From Pezicula radicicola (lineage: Eukaryota > Ascomycota > Leotiomycetes > Helotiales > Dermateaceae), in contig PDUO01000042.1 of the NCBI GenBank assembly GCA_003008705.1, positions 397,088 to 461,087 of the forward strand: a DNA stretch of 64,000 nt. The letters run 5' to 3'. Position 1 is the stretch's first letter; each line of letters opens with the position of its first letter. The position numbers and the translations under genes are program-made. Under the pieces are notes generated by a model that had not been told where the DNA came from, did not search any database, and saw nothing but the letters and a program-made list of their open reading frames with translations. Shown piece after piece: positions 46,201 to 57,300 of this stretch.

Positions 46201-46645
46201 CCAAGCTTGTGGCTGTGGTTGAGCAACCAACCTCGAAAGAATCTCCAAAGCTTCCAACTGTCATCGAGCAACCGCAATCCTCACAGAGTGTCTTTGAAGA
46301 CTTGGACTTTCCTCCACTCGGACCTTCAAAACCACCACCGAAGACCAATATTCTCTGGCACAAGGGTGAGCGCCCCTCTCCATCATCAAGGAGAAAGGAA
46401 TCTGATCCATCCAGCGAGACGATCGGCTCCTCCAGGACGTGGCGCCTAACGTAAGACCTTTCGAACCCGCTATGCTCTTCAAGACTGACGGCTTCTTCGT
46501 TTGCAGAGTCGGGGGCTCTACATCTACGGAGAGCTCTACATCTACGGGGAGTCAAGACTGGCCATACGTAAAGAAATGTACCCGCAAATACTGGCATCGG
46601 CTTGAGGATCACCTGGGAATTGTTTACCATGAAGACAGAGAGTAG
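43238..46645 (+). CDS. Large RRM-domain protein with repeats, five exons
   Basis: A 1,018-residue RNA-binding protein of unknown role. Exons are 43238-43964, 44016-44928, 45123-45443, 45494-46450 and 46507-46645, all in frame. The N-terminal domain (MTTSIVFNSPNLLGGHASF) includes a coiled coil (ELLVRQQQQEEYSKQEKDKQ). A disordered Gln/Pro/Ser-rich middle follows. The RRM starts at GRTLWLGSIEST, and its RNP1 (KRYAFVQFAEEDAI) is interrupted by the 194-bp intron 44929-45122. The C-terminal part holds a GKGKGKGKGGGK run, about six degenerate EQPxSxEPPKL repeats, and LDFPPLGPSKPPPK. Start choice: the frame is open to 43085, but 43238 begins the conserved-looking sequence. The ortholog is not recognised. 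Confidence 0.75.
44515..44645 (+). repeat. In-frame tandem duplication (~66 bp) in the RRM gene
   Basis: Two adjacent near-identical units encode SSSSTPSNRGFSNDARLYNG and SSSSTPPNRGFPNDARLYNS. The length is a multiple of three, so the frame is kept. Confidence 0.85.
44998..45055. repeat. Degenerate 18-bp repeat, copy D (intronic)
   Basis: GAGTACCAGTTTCTTTGAG, TCACTCAATTGTTTTGA and AGCACTGAGTC lie in the intron that splits the RRM. Confidence 0.45.
45695..45725 (+). repeat. GGGAAG hexanucleotide microsatellite
   Basis: Four to five GGGGAA/GGGAAG units encode alternating Gly-Lys (GKGKGKGKG) in the RRM protein. Slippage would change length without frameshift. Confidence 0.85.
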
Positions 46646-48988
46646 ATAGATACCAGAGGGCTATGAATTAAACCTTTCAGACTAGGAACACAGGACTTAC
46701 ATAAATATATTTTTCTTCTTCTACGGAACGTGACAATATTAGAGACTTTTAATAGACCTACATCTATTTGACTTGCCCTTTGATCTTCTATACGACTGCT
46801 AATATAACAAATCTTAAAAAGTACGTCAGTCAAGAGCTAATAAATCGTCTACGTATATAATATGCTGTCTGTCTGTTAAGGCAAGCAGAAAGTGTGTAAT
46901 TTAAGTAACACACTGTCTTTTTTCAAACCCTTTATTAATACCTAAGATATTATAAGCTTTTATTGTTGATGATTTGTTTAGATGCTACTTCGTTGGAGTT
47001 TTTTAAGCCGACCACGCTATTTTCAATAAATAGCTCACACTATAGAGAGTTGGGAGTGGCTTTGCCGCTTGTAGCTGTGTGTTGTTGGAAGCTACAGAAG
47101 AATATCAAGAGTCTATACGTATTTATGTCCTAATTTGTAGGACCTGTAATACCGAGTTGTATGATACGTCCGTGGTTTTCGTATAGCGAAGTAGTAGATC
47201 CTATTTCGAATATCTGGTGGTAGGTTGGGAAAGCAGTGGAATACCCTTTCCTGAGTTTCCTTCTCCTTGGGACTTGGCGGGAAAGCACGATGTATTTGAG
47301 GAGACTCGTGGTAGTGTTTCTGAGCTTTGTCGATCTTGGTTTGTTTTGCGGGTTCTAAGGTGGATTTGTGGCAGGTAGCAAATTATCAAATGTGTGTATT
47401 TCAGAGGGCTAAAACATTACTAGGCTAAATAGTCTTGAATCAACTCAAGACACAAGTATATCTTTAAGATGCACATTAGCAACAGAAAGACGGAAACTTT
47501 ATAAAAATGTAGGAAAGAAAACACTTAGAACTAACTTTGCTTAAGTGTATTTTCTGCTAAAATGAGCAAACGAAGGTTGATTAGGTACTATACCCGCCGT
47601 CAATTGCGGTTTACACTTTGCCATAAAACTTTTAATTCGACTATTAATAATGAGCTTAGGATTCATCGTTATTCATATCGTAGAAGTGTTGATGAAATGA
47701 AACCCAGCTGTTTTTCGACTAAGTATTAAATTCTGCATCGGAGGAAGATGTAAGCTTTGTTCAGTTGGAATACTACAAACTTTCAGCTATTTCGAATCAG
47801 CGTGTCCTTGAGCCGTTCACTCGAAATTCTCAAGTACTGAGTGAAATATGGCTTTGGTACTAAGACGCAGTGATGACTTTCCTTGCTGCTGGAGGAATGG
47901 AAAATTCTTAAAAACATCAAGTTGGATAACAAATAAATAAATGCATTTTGTACTACCATATCCGATGATACTTCTAAGTAGTCTCCAAAACAGATACCTC
48001 AGGCTTAGGACTAATGTTGATGAAATCAGGCATTGCAGCTTTGCTTTGCCTGCCATTCAGCTGATTCAAGTACACCGTTTATACCCTTGGGATGGACTTG
48101 CTTATTTAAAGCATTTTAAGGCCCTCAACTACAGAACAGAAGTTTTTGTAACTAGTGTAAGCTTTGACATGATGAATAACGACACCGCAATGTCAGCCCT
48201 AAGCTACCCGGGTATTAGGGCAGAAAATAAGCACTTATCCAAGACGCCGAGCGGCAGATTATAGATGTAAAGTTTTGTCCTACTGTGGATGCCAGTAAAT
48301 ACGAGCTTTTAGAGACAAGATTTGTGGTGTCATGAATAGGCAAAGAGATTTGGTAAACCTTCTTGTAATGAGATCCGCATCAGTCTAATTCAGCTTCATC
48401 CTTCGCCCCTTTTTATCTCGCTTAATTATCAATAGCCGACAGCCAGCCCCCAATTGCCAAGAGCAAAAGAAGCCTCACGTCTTGGCATCATGAATACGAG
48501 GACAAATGACGTCGATTATGCAGCGAGAAAGTTGCTGTACCGGTGTTATGATATTTTCGTCTCACTAGTCACGAAATACTTCAGTGCCGTCGTAATCGTG
48601 TAACGGCAAACCCGTTCTACGGGCTTACCCGCTTACCTGGCATGGTGATACACCGACAAACGCATATCCTTGTAGCGATCTTTTTAGTAGAACTTTTTCT
48701 CCGCAGGGCTGAAATTTGACATCATGCGGTGCTTTCTTTTCGTAACAGCATGTACCTTCCGTACAACCTGCCGCAGTACAGCCTTCGTATCTCTGGAGAC
48801 CTCAACAACTCATGTGGATCATGGGGAATTGATGGATGGGATACTATAAGATCACAGCATCCTCTCACGTCGACATATTCTTAATATCTTTTAAAACCAA
48901 CGTCTTCTCTCTCTGGCTCTCTCTTTTTAGTCATTAATTCTCGCTGCGACGAAGACTCACTTTCTTTAATAAACTTAATAATTAAACG
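46646..48988. other. Gene-poor region
   Basis: 2.3 kb without an intact gene. It contains the 2EXR relic at 47113 and, at its right end, the promoter of the GMC oxidoreductase (TATA-like ACTATAAGATC near 48843). Nothing else is supportable. Confidence 0.5.
47113..47384 (-). pseudogene. 2EXR-domain gene relic
   Basis: A minus-strand frame without any ATG runs about 90 codons to a stop at 47113. It contains FHCFPNLPPDIRNRIYYF then AIRKPRT, which matches the opening of the fungal 2EXR domain (F-x-FP-x-LP-x-E/DIR-x-x-IW/Y). It is preceded by a polar EKETQERV segment. The rest of the domain is missing and the surroundings are degenerate, so I read it as a truncated relic. An intact member of the same family lies 4 kb away at 51567-52649. 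Confidence 0.5.
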
Positions 48989-50732
48989 ATGCGTCTGTCC
49001 AAGTACGCATCTCTGGCTGTCGGCCTTGTCGGAACAGCTGTTGCACAAGATTATACTGATTGGACAACACAAGTATGGGACAGAATTGTCGTGGGCGCTG
49101 GCCCGGCAGGAATCATAGGTATATTCAGTCATCTCGAGCTGCTGAGCATTGCTGACAACGTGATTAGTGGCGGAAAGATTTGCTGCTACAGGTCTAAATA
49201 CACTCCTAATTGAAGGCGGAGGAGTTTCATACGGTGTCACAGGCGGTGACCTTGATGCACGAAGACCTTCATGGCTTAATGGAACCCAATTGTCAAGAGT
49301 AGATATTCCGGGTCTCTACAAGTCCATTTTTGCAGATGGTGGAGATCTTACTTGTGGAGCAGTCATGAACGCTTATGGAGGATGTACGATTGGAGGAAGC
49401 TCTGCGATTAACGCAGGATTGTTCTTTGAGCCGCCTGCAAGCGATTGGGATCTTTACCACCCGACAGGCTGGAAATCTACCGATATGGATGCTGCAATTC
49501 AACGTCTATATGCAACACAGCCTTCAACAAATCTTACCTCCAAGGATGGAACTCGCTATCTTCAAACCGGATATGATGCTGCCAGGAAGTGGTTGGTAGA
49601 CGGGCTTCAGTTCAAAGATGTCGACATCAACGCTCAAGCCGATGACAAGACCTCAGTCTTTGGATATCCTATCTTTGATTATTCGAATGGACAAAGAGGA
49701 GGACCTGTGACTACTTATCTTCAAACAGCACTCCAGCGAAGCAACTTCCATTTGCAAAGCGGCACTCGAGTGGTTCGTGTGGAGCGTACTTTGGACCAGG
49801 CGACTGGAGTTACTGTTCTAATCAACAACATTGAGACTTTGATCAACCTCTCGTCGACCGGCCGAGTAGTTCTAAGCGGTGGTGCCATTCAAAGTCCAGG
49901 TCTACTCATGCATTCTGGAATCGGAGATCCTGCAGTTCTCTCAGCTCTTCAAGCTGGTGGGAAATTATCACCAAATCTTACCTCAAGCGATTGGATCAAC
50001 TCCACAGCTGTAGGAGCCGGTCTCTTCGACAATCCAAACACATTTATCGAACTCCAGGGCGATTCAATCGAGTCATACAGCTACGTATACGACAGCCCGC
50101 CTACTACTGATGCACAACTCTATCTCGAAAACAGAAGCGGCCCTTACAGCTTTGCTTCCGAGACGTCAGTTTTCTGGGATACTCTCACTAAATCCGATGG
50201 TTCTATTGCTGGATTCCAAGGCACCATCGACTCATCAGGGTACGGCGACTTCACAACAAACAACACCATAACTCTTAATATTTACGGAACAAGTGGTTTG
50301 AAATCAACTGGAGCAGTTGTTCTAGATTCAAACTTCGTCCCTGGACCCAATGGCGACGTCTATTATTCGAACGCCGAGGACGCCACTGATATTGCTGGTT
50401 TTATTTACAAGATCTTCCAAGGTCTACCAGCAGCTGGACTTACACCAATGAATATCCCACAAACAGCAACACAACAAGAGATTGAAACTTATATCACAAC
50501 ACCTTCGGCCTATGCAAGGGGCATGGTCAATCATTGGTCTAGCAGTTGCAGGATTGGATCTTGTGTCGATAGTAATGCGCAAGTTATCGGTATGAATAAC
50601 TTGCACGTTGTGGATGGAAGTATTGTCGCTCCTTTGACTGTAAACCCTCAGTTTGGTATTATGGCTGCTGCTGAGAGAGCTTCCGAGTTGATCTTGGCAC
50701 TTGATGGCTTGACCCTCACAGTAACTTTGTAG
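48989..50732 (+). CDS. Secreted GMC oxidoreductase (AA3-like)
   Basis: A 564-residue extracellular FAD enzyme in two exons (48989-49118 and 49168-50732). The signal peptide MRLSKYASLAVGLVGTAVAQ is followed by the dinucleotide site RIVVGAGPAGIIVAERFAATG, split by the intron as in many GMC genes. The second GMC signature region is GGCTIGGSSAINAGLFFEPP. The C-terminal active site MVNHWSSSCRIG (catalytic His) and VDGSIVAPLTVNPQFGIMAAAE (the paired Asn) are intact. It resembles the dehydrogenase domain of cellobiose-dehydrogenase-type proteins more than glucose oxidase. No haem domain or cellulose-binding module is present, so it is a stand-alone dehydrogenase/oxidase. The sugar or alcohol substrate is unknown. 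Confidence 0.92.
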
Positions 50733-51566
50733 ATTATCTTGCTGTTACAGGAGTTTGGGGTTGTATCGTCGTGGTCCTGGGATTGAAAGGACAGACGGGC
50801 GTTTGGGAGTCGGAACAAAAAGTGCTTCTGGAGACAATTATCTATTTCAATATATTAGATAAATATAACCATAACAACAAAACTTACAGAAGTCTACTAG
50901 ACTAGAAACTGTCTCAATTAGGACACTATGTTATCACCAGGTTGTGCTATCTTTTAAGTAACATGCAGAATGACTATTAAAAGCAACGATAGAGAGGCAT
51001 GTTCGAAAATTTGTGTTCTAAGCTGTGTAAAGCACGCGTAAATACCCTTTGAAGTGAGCTTTACATATTTATATGCTAAAGCAGTACATTCTGGAGCCCA
51101 CACCATTGATAGTCTTGAAGAGTACGTCCCAAGTTTCATAATTCGAGAATTATGAGTAGTAATTAACGTGCCCTGCGGTGGAAAACCAATATCAACGTCA
51201 ATTATGTTTGACTTCTCCAATTTTTGAAATAGAAAGATATCAGCTCCTCTGTAGTGTCTGCCTGCCGGGTGTTGGCAAATGCTGTCTAATTTATAGAAAA
51301 CCATATTCGTAGGATGTTATTATCGCTGTGTAATTGTAAGTAATTATCTAGAGTCACAGGACATAGGGGTGTAGTAACCAACCTACCTAGGTAAATAACC
51401 TCAACTTGGCATTAGGGAACTCACTTGTGTAACTCACTCGATTTGGGTAACTTAACTTGGTTTGGGTAGATTACTTGTTTTGAGTGATCTATCTCAAAAT
51501 TTGGTTTGAGAAACTAAGTTTTAAGTGATATTACATAGTGGCTAGTAGGTGATGGCCTATTCGTAT
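50733..51566. other. Convergent intergenic region with repeat
   Basis: 830 bp between 3' ends. A minus-strand 116-codon frame at 50954-51304 has no motif. The right part is repeat copy E. Confidence 0.5.
51408..51535. repeat. Degenerate 18-bp tandem repeat, copy E
   Basis: The clearest copy. Successive units are TAACTCACTCGATTTGGG, TAACTTAACTTGGTTTGGG, TAGATTACTTGTTTTGAG, TGATCTATCTCAAAATTTGG and TTTGAGAAACTAAG, at 18-20 bp spacing. Confidence 0.7.
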
Positions 51567-52649
51567 TTAGTATTCCTGATCCAAAAGAGCTACCGTTGTC
51601 GGCGGTGGTCCAGCAACCTCCGACTCTGGCCATATTATACAGTATGGTACTTCAGCAGAAGGTTTGCCCACTCGCCATTCATAGTCAAATAAAATACGCC
51701 AAGTCATGACCTTGACCAACAGATTCGGGCACAGCAGTCCTGTTGCCGCTTTCAATGGATCTGTAAAAAGTGGGAAAGAATCTTTAGGATGTAAACCTAG
51801 TCGCATATTCTGCCAAAAGATGTCCTCGTCACGCACCACCAGGATCAGCTCTCCCAAGTTTTTGAACCATCCGTGCCCAATCATATCCTTCCTTCCCATA
51901 TTATGAAGGAACAATCTTGCGTCGTTGTAATCTGACTCTGCAGAAATTGCAAGTGATTCAATTCGTCTGGTATTGAGATGTCCTTGATGATCCGATGCTA
52001 AGGGTTGAAGGAGCCTTGCACATCCAGACAGATATATTGTATCTACGGCTGGTTGGAACCGCACTCCGGGAGCCACATAATCCACATTGTTTGGGTTATG
52101 TTGGTTTGAGGCAAAAACCTCGCTGTGTTTTAGTGAGAAGAGTAGTGGCGGCTTTGGTATAAGATCTGCAAGATTCCAAGTCGCAGACGGGAAAAAGCAG
52201 AAACCACTTGCTCTTAATGCACGCCGGCGAGAGGCACGACAAGTCCGTAATAGAGGTGGCATTTGGGAATGCTTCGCAGGCGTAAAGTATCGATTAAACC
52301 CGCGATCAACTCTCTGGAGAGACTGCCAAAACTGTCTCATTCTTGGAACCACTGAGACGACCTTCGGACCCGGCATGGCAAAGTCCCAAATGCAGTCTTG
52401 GATCTCGGGAGGAAGCTCTGGGAAGAGATAGAAGGTTGCATCTGGGAATAGATTTCGGCGCCCAACTTTCTCAACCGAGTCAGCCTTTCTCCTTATCTCA
52501 TCCAATTCATTTCTCTTTATCCCTTTCAATTGGCGATTCTGAATCTCAAGGTTATCGATCTTGTCCCGCATCTCCTTCATCTGGATATTCTGGACTTCAA
52601 GCAGCGCGAGGGCTCTTGCGAGTTGTTGCGATTCGGTAACAATCGCCAT
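51567..52649 (-). CDS. 2EXR-domain protein
   Basis: A 360-residue protein. The frame is open upstream without ATG and crosses a GTAAGC donor and a CAAGCAG acceptor, so the leader is probably spliced and the coding start is the ATG at 52649 (MAIVTESQQLARAL). An N-terminal coiled coil (ALLEVQNIQMKEMRDKIDNL) precedes the 2EXR domain: FYLFPELPPEIQDCIWDFAM, then MPPLLRTCRASRRRALRASG. 2EXR proteins are numerous in Helotiales and related fungi, and their function is unknown. A truncated relative lies at 47113-47384. Confidence 0.8.
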   Translation of the reverse strand: MAIVTESQQLARALALLEVQNIQMKEMRDKIDNLEIQNRQLKGIKRNELDEIRRKADSVEKVGRRNLFPDATFYLFPELPPEIQDCIWDFAMPGPKVVSVVPRMRQFWQSLQRVDRGFNRYFTPAKHSQMPPLLRTCRASRRRALRASGFCFFPSATWNLADLIPKPPLLFSLKHSEVFASNQHNPNNVDYVAPGVRFQPAVDTIYLSGCARLLQPLASDHQGHLNTRRIESLAISAESDYNDARLFLHNMGRKDMIGHGWFKNLGELILVVRDEDIFWQNMRLGLHPKDSFPLFTDPLKAATGLLCPNLLVKVMTWRILFDYEWRVGKPSAEVPYCIIWPESEVAGPPPTTVALLDQEY

Positions 52650-53780
52650 CCTTGTTCTGCCCTGCTTGAATTGAGTATTAGTAAAAGGTATCAAATATGG
52701 TATGCAGGGTGGGCTTACAAGGTCCTTCCTTCCTCCTGGATCACTAGACAAAGAAGTGCCCAGATGCAGATATCAATCCTAAGAAGCGTTTGATTTCGAC
52801 ATTGAGGGCTTATTTATTGAAGGCACACGAAGTGTTGCTCTGTTGAAGGGAGGACGCGGTCTGTGTGTTTTAAAGAGAAGGTGCGATCTGTTGTAGCCTA
52901 GCCATAAATAAGCAAATTTCATGGATTGGGCACAGATTCTCCTTCCCCTGATATGATACCCTAGCTGTGAATAACTCGTAATTCATGACTATGGTCCTTG
53001 CGTTCGAGATACTATACAACTCCTCAGGTTGGGAGTTTCTTATTGTGCGAGGTAGAGGATATTACTAAAAACATTATACGGGTAGAAAGAAATTGCTTTA
53101 AAAGATATGTTTTAAATTTGACTTCTTTTATAAAGCCTCTGCAATGGATGAGGTGCTTCCTGTTAGAATCAGCTCCATTGTACTCAATTGTAGAGATAAT
53201 TGTCGTTTTGTTGAGGTCACATCAGGGGGAGATCTCGAACATCCATCGGTACTTAATCGGAGGAAGGGGTGGAGACCTTAGAATTGACCATTCCATTCAT
53301 AGGTTGCTTACCCCATGTCGAATGAGCTTATTTTTATGGATTTATGAATTTAACCCTGGGGTGCATCAGATCAACCAAGCCACAATTTAGCGCCACGGTG
53401 AAGGGAAAAGGGGCGTTCTTTATCTGGCTTGAAATGCTCGACTTTGAGGTTGGTACTGAAGCAACTCGCAATAACTCACTTGATTTGAGCAACTCGCTTA
53501 TAAGACTAGCATTGTGGGTTTGTATTGCAGTCATCTAATACTTTGACATTTCGTCTTTCTTCAGGTACACCTATGTCGTTATCTATCTCTTCAAATAACT
53601 TGGGAATTTGGTCTCTATTATACTGTTATTATTATACAGGTCTAATATTCCATCAGCTATCCTGCAGTCATCGCAATCATACAGCGTAGAGAAATACCAA
53701 GAACCCTAGAATTCCGACCCGAAAATCTCGTCTCACCCCCCCAACTCCAGATCTCATAGACACCATACAAGGACTCCAGC
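52650..53780. other. Intergenic region with repeat
   Basis: 1.1 kb with the presumed spliced leader of the 2EXR gene and repeat copy F. A 130-codon plus-strand frame at 52998-53390 has no recognisable product. Confidence 0.5.
53450..53515. repeat. Degenerate 18-bp repeat, copy F
   Basis: GCAACTCGCAA, TAACTCACTTGATTTGAG and CAACTCGCTTATAAG. The middle unit differs from copy E's TAACTCACTCGATTTGGG at only two positions. Confidence 0.6.
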
Positions 53781-54927
53781 CTATGTAACAGTCCGAGGTG
53801 TTGAGCTCAGCTCATGCACATCATAAACCTCTTCGTTGTATTTGTGTACCACTACAGGCGCCTGCCAAGGGGAAATAGCAGAAGGAGTCTTCGAAGTTGA
53901 AGGTAACTCAGATAAAGATTCGTTGCTCAGCGCTATTCGTCGTTGTCGGCGTTGTCGACGGAATAGAAACAAAGTAGCGAAAAGACAAGACAGTCCCAAG
54001 ATTCCAAGCCCAACACCAACACCGATTCCAGCTTTTGCTCCAGAGGAAAGACTGTTCCCTGTGGAGACAGTTGTAGCCGTTGGAGAAGTACTTAGCGAAA
54101 GGCTCGAGGATGTCGATATAAGGCTTGTCGGAGTTGAAGAGGTTGATGTAGAAGATGTGCTTGTAGTTGCTGCAAATATGTACCCGTTTACGTGAATGGC
54201 AAAGACACTTCCTGGACTGGTGATTGTGGTAGTGGCTGATGTCCATCGCGTGGCATCTTCGTCGAAGCTTGTGTATTTGAAGACTTGGCTGAGAGTGAGC
54301 GGTGAATTACACTGTCCGACTTTTGAAGAGGAATCGAGCGAGTGGAAACTGTAGGCTCTGTAAAACAATTATTTAGCTTTGTCACTGATAACCTAGCTAG
54401 GTATTAAATCTTACGTGGGACAACAAGCAACAAATGTGCTTAGAGAGTTGACGACACTGGTGCTCGCTGTTGTATATAGACCAGGGCAGATGAAAGGTCC
54501 AAGGCTAGTCACTGTCTGAAGTGGCGTCTGTGCTGTTTGATCCCACCACTGTTCAGGACTTCGGTATTAGCAGTGCTTCTATTAGAAGGTCTGAGGAGAA
54601 CCAATTCATGATTTGGGAGTGGTGAGGCATGCTTCGGGAGTATATAAACCCCGAGAAATGTTACAGCGCCCGAGACAACCAGCAATAGGAAACAAATAAA
54701 CAGGATTCACGAACTGATGTAGCATAGGGTGGAAGACAGGTGAGCCTGTTGTCGATGGATATGCCATAATAAGGATCGAATGCGAGTGCAAGTGGACTAG
54801 TACCACCCGGAGCTTGAGAATATATTGCCGTGGAGCATTGCTGAACAGAAGGCCATGCGGTAGTTATTGGAAGCCAGGAGGTCACCACTCCTCCGTTTGT
54901 TTCTGGCGGGTGAGTTATCGTCGTCAT
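53781..54927 (-). CDS. Ser/Thr-rich single-pass membrane protein
   Basis: About 310 residues in three exons: the first from 54927 (MTTITHPPETNGGVV), the second ~54550-54420 giving WWDQTAQTPLQTVTSLGPF and ending CCPT, and the last ending at 53781. The donor of intron 1 (GTTCGT) is weak, so that junction is tentative. The ectodomain has several Cys (QQCSTAIY, LTCLPP, FICPG, ACCPT, GQCNSP) and a Ser/Thr stalk (TSTSSTSTSSTPTSLISTSS). A membrane helix follows (AGIGVGVGLGILGLSCLFATLFLF), then a basic stop-transfer RRQRRQRR and a ~50-residue tail. No cleavable signal peptide is visible. The layout is like fungal Wsc/Mid-type surface proteins, but no known domain is recognised. Confidence 0.7.
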
Positions 54928-55644
54928 GATAGCGTTTTGCTAGTAGCAATCAAGACATGAAGAAGATTTTGGGATATACAAGGCTTTTAGATGCTTTGCC
55001 ACAGATAACTGCATACATGATTTTGATGAGCCATGGGCGATGAAACGTTGATGTTATGAACCACGAGAACCTTCGAAAGTCCAACAAAATTGAAGTCTCT
55101 TTTGGGGTAGTCTCCCCACAAGAAACGCATCCCAGACATAAGCAGACTGCCGCCGGAAATCCACACACGGGGCGCGTAATTTCAGGACCCTATGTTGCAT
55201 GTGCATTGGTAGCAGATCTTACGAAGGGTTGTAACAGGTACATACTCCGTTCATCCTTTCCAAATGGAGTTTTTGGGCTTGGAGCTTTCAATGATTTCCT
55301 CGTAGCGAAAACACTAGATGTACACAACAGTCAAACTGCTTTTAGTAGCTCAAGATAAAGGTTTTAATAATATCTATTGTCTACCTAATTGAAGCAGATA
55401 TCTGGTCTATTTTGTACCCGACGAAATGGATCATTCGTAAAACTACAGTAACTGCCCGAGGATGAAAAAGTCCCAAGAAACAAAAACTCTGAAATTCATC
55501 ATATGTCCATCTTCAAGACCCAGTCTAGATGACCTCTAATCAACCTTTAAATCCGAACAAAATAAGTTCTTGCTGTACTGTACATAGCCATCCTACCGCG
55601 TCTAAAATACAAATCTGTGCTCATTTTCCTACAGACTAGTCCCC
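54928..55644. other. Intergenic region, no gene seen
   Basis: About 720 bp: upstream region of the membrane-protein gene and 3' side of the DUF5672 gene. No coding region supported. Confidence 0.5.
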
Positions 55645-56517
55645 TCAGTGGTTTACTATTAGGTCGGACGTAGTCATTCTGTGTTCCGGACACCAATCAT
55701 CTACCTCCTTGATATGTTCAGACTGCCACCTATTGACCTGATGGAATCCCAACGGTCTATCATACCAAACTGTTTCCACAGAAAAAGTCTTGGCCACCTC
55801 TATAGTCGGTAGCCGAGCATCAGGTAGGGCTTTCAGTTTCTTGTAGAACCACTGATCCTCAAACTCGACACTTGGGTCATATGGATTCTCAGCCGTTTCT
55901 TTCTCTGCTTGCCAACTAGCTCCTCTTACAATATCGAGTATGGCAGAGCGATTCCGCAGAGAGAGTCCGCCATTATAACCTTCGCCATGTCCCACAATTG
56001 GTGCACCAATGAAATGGTAGCTCAGAAAATCCTCGACCTTCAGCGGGGAGTTGGCGCAAATAATACTATCTGGTTGGAATAACAGTACGTGGTCTGCCGG
56101 TGCCAGCTGTTCCCACAGCCATGGCTTTGTGAGAAAATTGGAGACGCTCGTGTGATCTGTGAAGTGAACATCGGGTGGCAAGAATCTCACTGCGATGCGA
56201 TGTTCGTCGATGGCGCGGTGAAATGGAGCTGATATTGGGAGGATTTCTTGTGATGTGTAGAGTATTATTGGCCATTGTGGACCGAGCACCGATGAAAAGT
56301 GCAAGATCAGAGGCACTAGCATACTTAATGCTCGGTCCTCGATTATAACTGCAACATTCTTCTTGATCAAGGAAGACTCTTGAAGGACGAGGGGATTTGA
56401 AATGTGGTTGTTGGCCAAAAGTTCCAGCCTTGGAAACGAGACTATCGTTGTATATATGACAAAGGCAGCAAATAAACCGATAGCGATGAGCGTGATGTTT
56501 CTTCGCTTTGTGATCAT
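55645..56517 (-). CDS. DUF5672 glycosyltransferase-like membrane protein
   Basis: A 290-residue type II membrane protein, single exon. A short basic N terminus (MITKRRN) precedes a signal-anchor (ITLIAIGLFAAFVIYTTIV), and the rest is lumenal. DUF5672 features are VAVIIEDRALSMLVPLILHF, ADHVLLFQPDSIICANSP, YHFIGAPIVGHGEGYNGGL followed by SLRNR, and EDQWFYKKL. The family is placed with GT-A-like glycosyltransferases; here the DxD-like element reads QPDSI. It is likely a Golgi or ER enzyme with unknown donor and acceptor. Confidence 0.8.
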   Translation of the reverse strand: MITKRRNITLIAIGLFAAFVIYTTIVSFPRLELLANNHISNPLVLQESSLIKKNVAVIIEDRALSMLVPLILHFSSVLGPQWPIILYTSQEILPISAPFHRAIDEHRIAVRFLPPDVHFTDHTSVSNFLTKPWLWEQLAPADHVLLFQPDSIICANSPLKVEDFLSYHFIGAPIVGHGEGYNGGLSLRNRSAILDIVRGASWQAEKETAENPYDPSVEFEDQWFYKKLKALPDARLPTIEVAKTFSVETVWYDRPLGFHQVNRWQSEHIKEVDDWCPEHRMTTSDLIVNH

Positions 56518-57300
56518 CAGTGGGATGAGACCCGGCTCGTCGCTCTAGATAATTATCAGCAATGCCATCGCAATACATGGAAGTTTGGAACCAATGTACC
56601 TTTACAGCCATGTCGCTGGCCGAGTGCTCGCCAACGTCCCCAGTATATATTGACTATCTAATAAAAGTGTCTTGCTCGTGATTGAGGATCTTGAATGGCA
56701 ATATCAGGTAGTAGTGGAGCATAGAAAACGGAAAGGAGGGCAAACGTGGAGAACGATATAATGAAGAAAGGATAAGAACATACTGAGGAAACGAGAGTTA
56801 ATGCGCAATGAGCAAGATTTACCCAACATCCAGAACAGAAAAGCACTCTCCCAAATTAGAGTAAGGCATTTCTAATACAGGGTACATCAAACACAGCAGG
56901 CGCTTGGTAAAGCTGTACAAATTCATACAATATGGCGAGCCTCACCACCCTACATAAAGATCCAACAACTCGGTTGCCCTTCCGTACCTTCCGAGTGGTG
57001 GTGTAAAAGTAAACACGGAGATCAATTGCCAAAATACTGGAAATCATGCTGAAAAGGGATGGGTGCATACTGCACCCGCCTCGCCGATAAAATTAAATCA
57101 GAGTGAATTACCCTTCGTATTGCTGATCCGAACGCCTGGTAAATGTTGGATTGTTGGATTATGTCCGACTGGGGCGAGAAAAGTCCTGCTGACACATGCG
57201 CAGCAGGAGTGGGATACTCGATTTCCCGGGCACGTGCACGCTCCCACCACTTGCACGCCCGATTTTTATTAGAATCAATTCTCCCTACCTAAATAAAATC
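56518..57300. other. Intergenic region at the edge of the AT-rich block
   Basis: About 780 bp of ordinary base composition. Contains an inverted repeat CCTGCTG...CAGCAGG near 57195-57220. No gene supported. Composition drops sharply to very AT-rich at about 57,290. Confidence 0.5.

Noticed and set aside
50954..51304. 116-codon minus-strand frame
   Set aside because: No recognisable domain or splice support in a convergent spacer.
52998..53390. 130-codon plus-strand frame
   Set aside because: No family resemblance; AT-rich spacer next to a repeat.
57195..57220. Inverted repeat CCTGCTG/CAGCAGG as LTR or terminator signal
   Set aside because: Short arms, outside the AT-rich element, and no matching partner seen.
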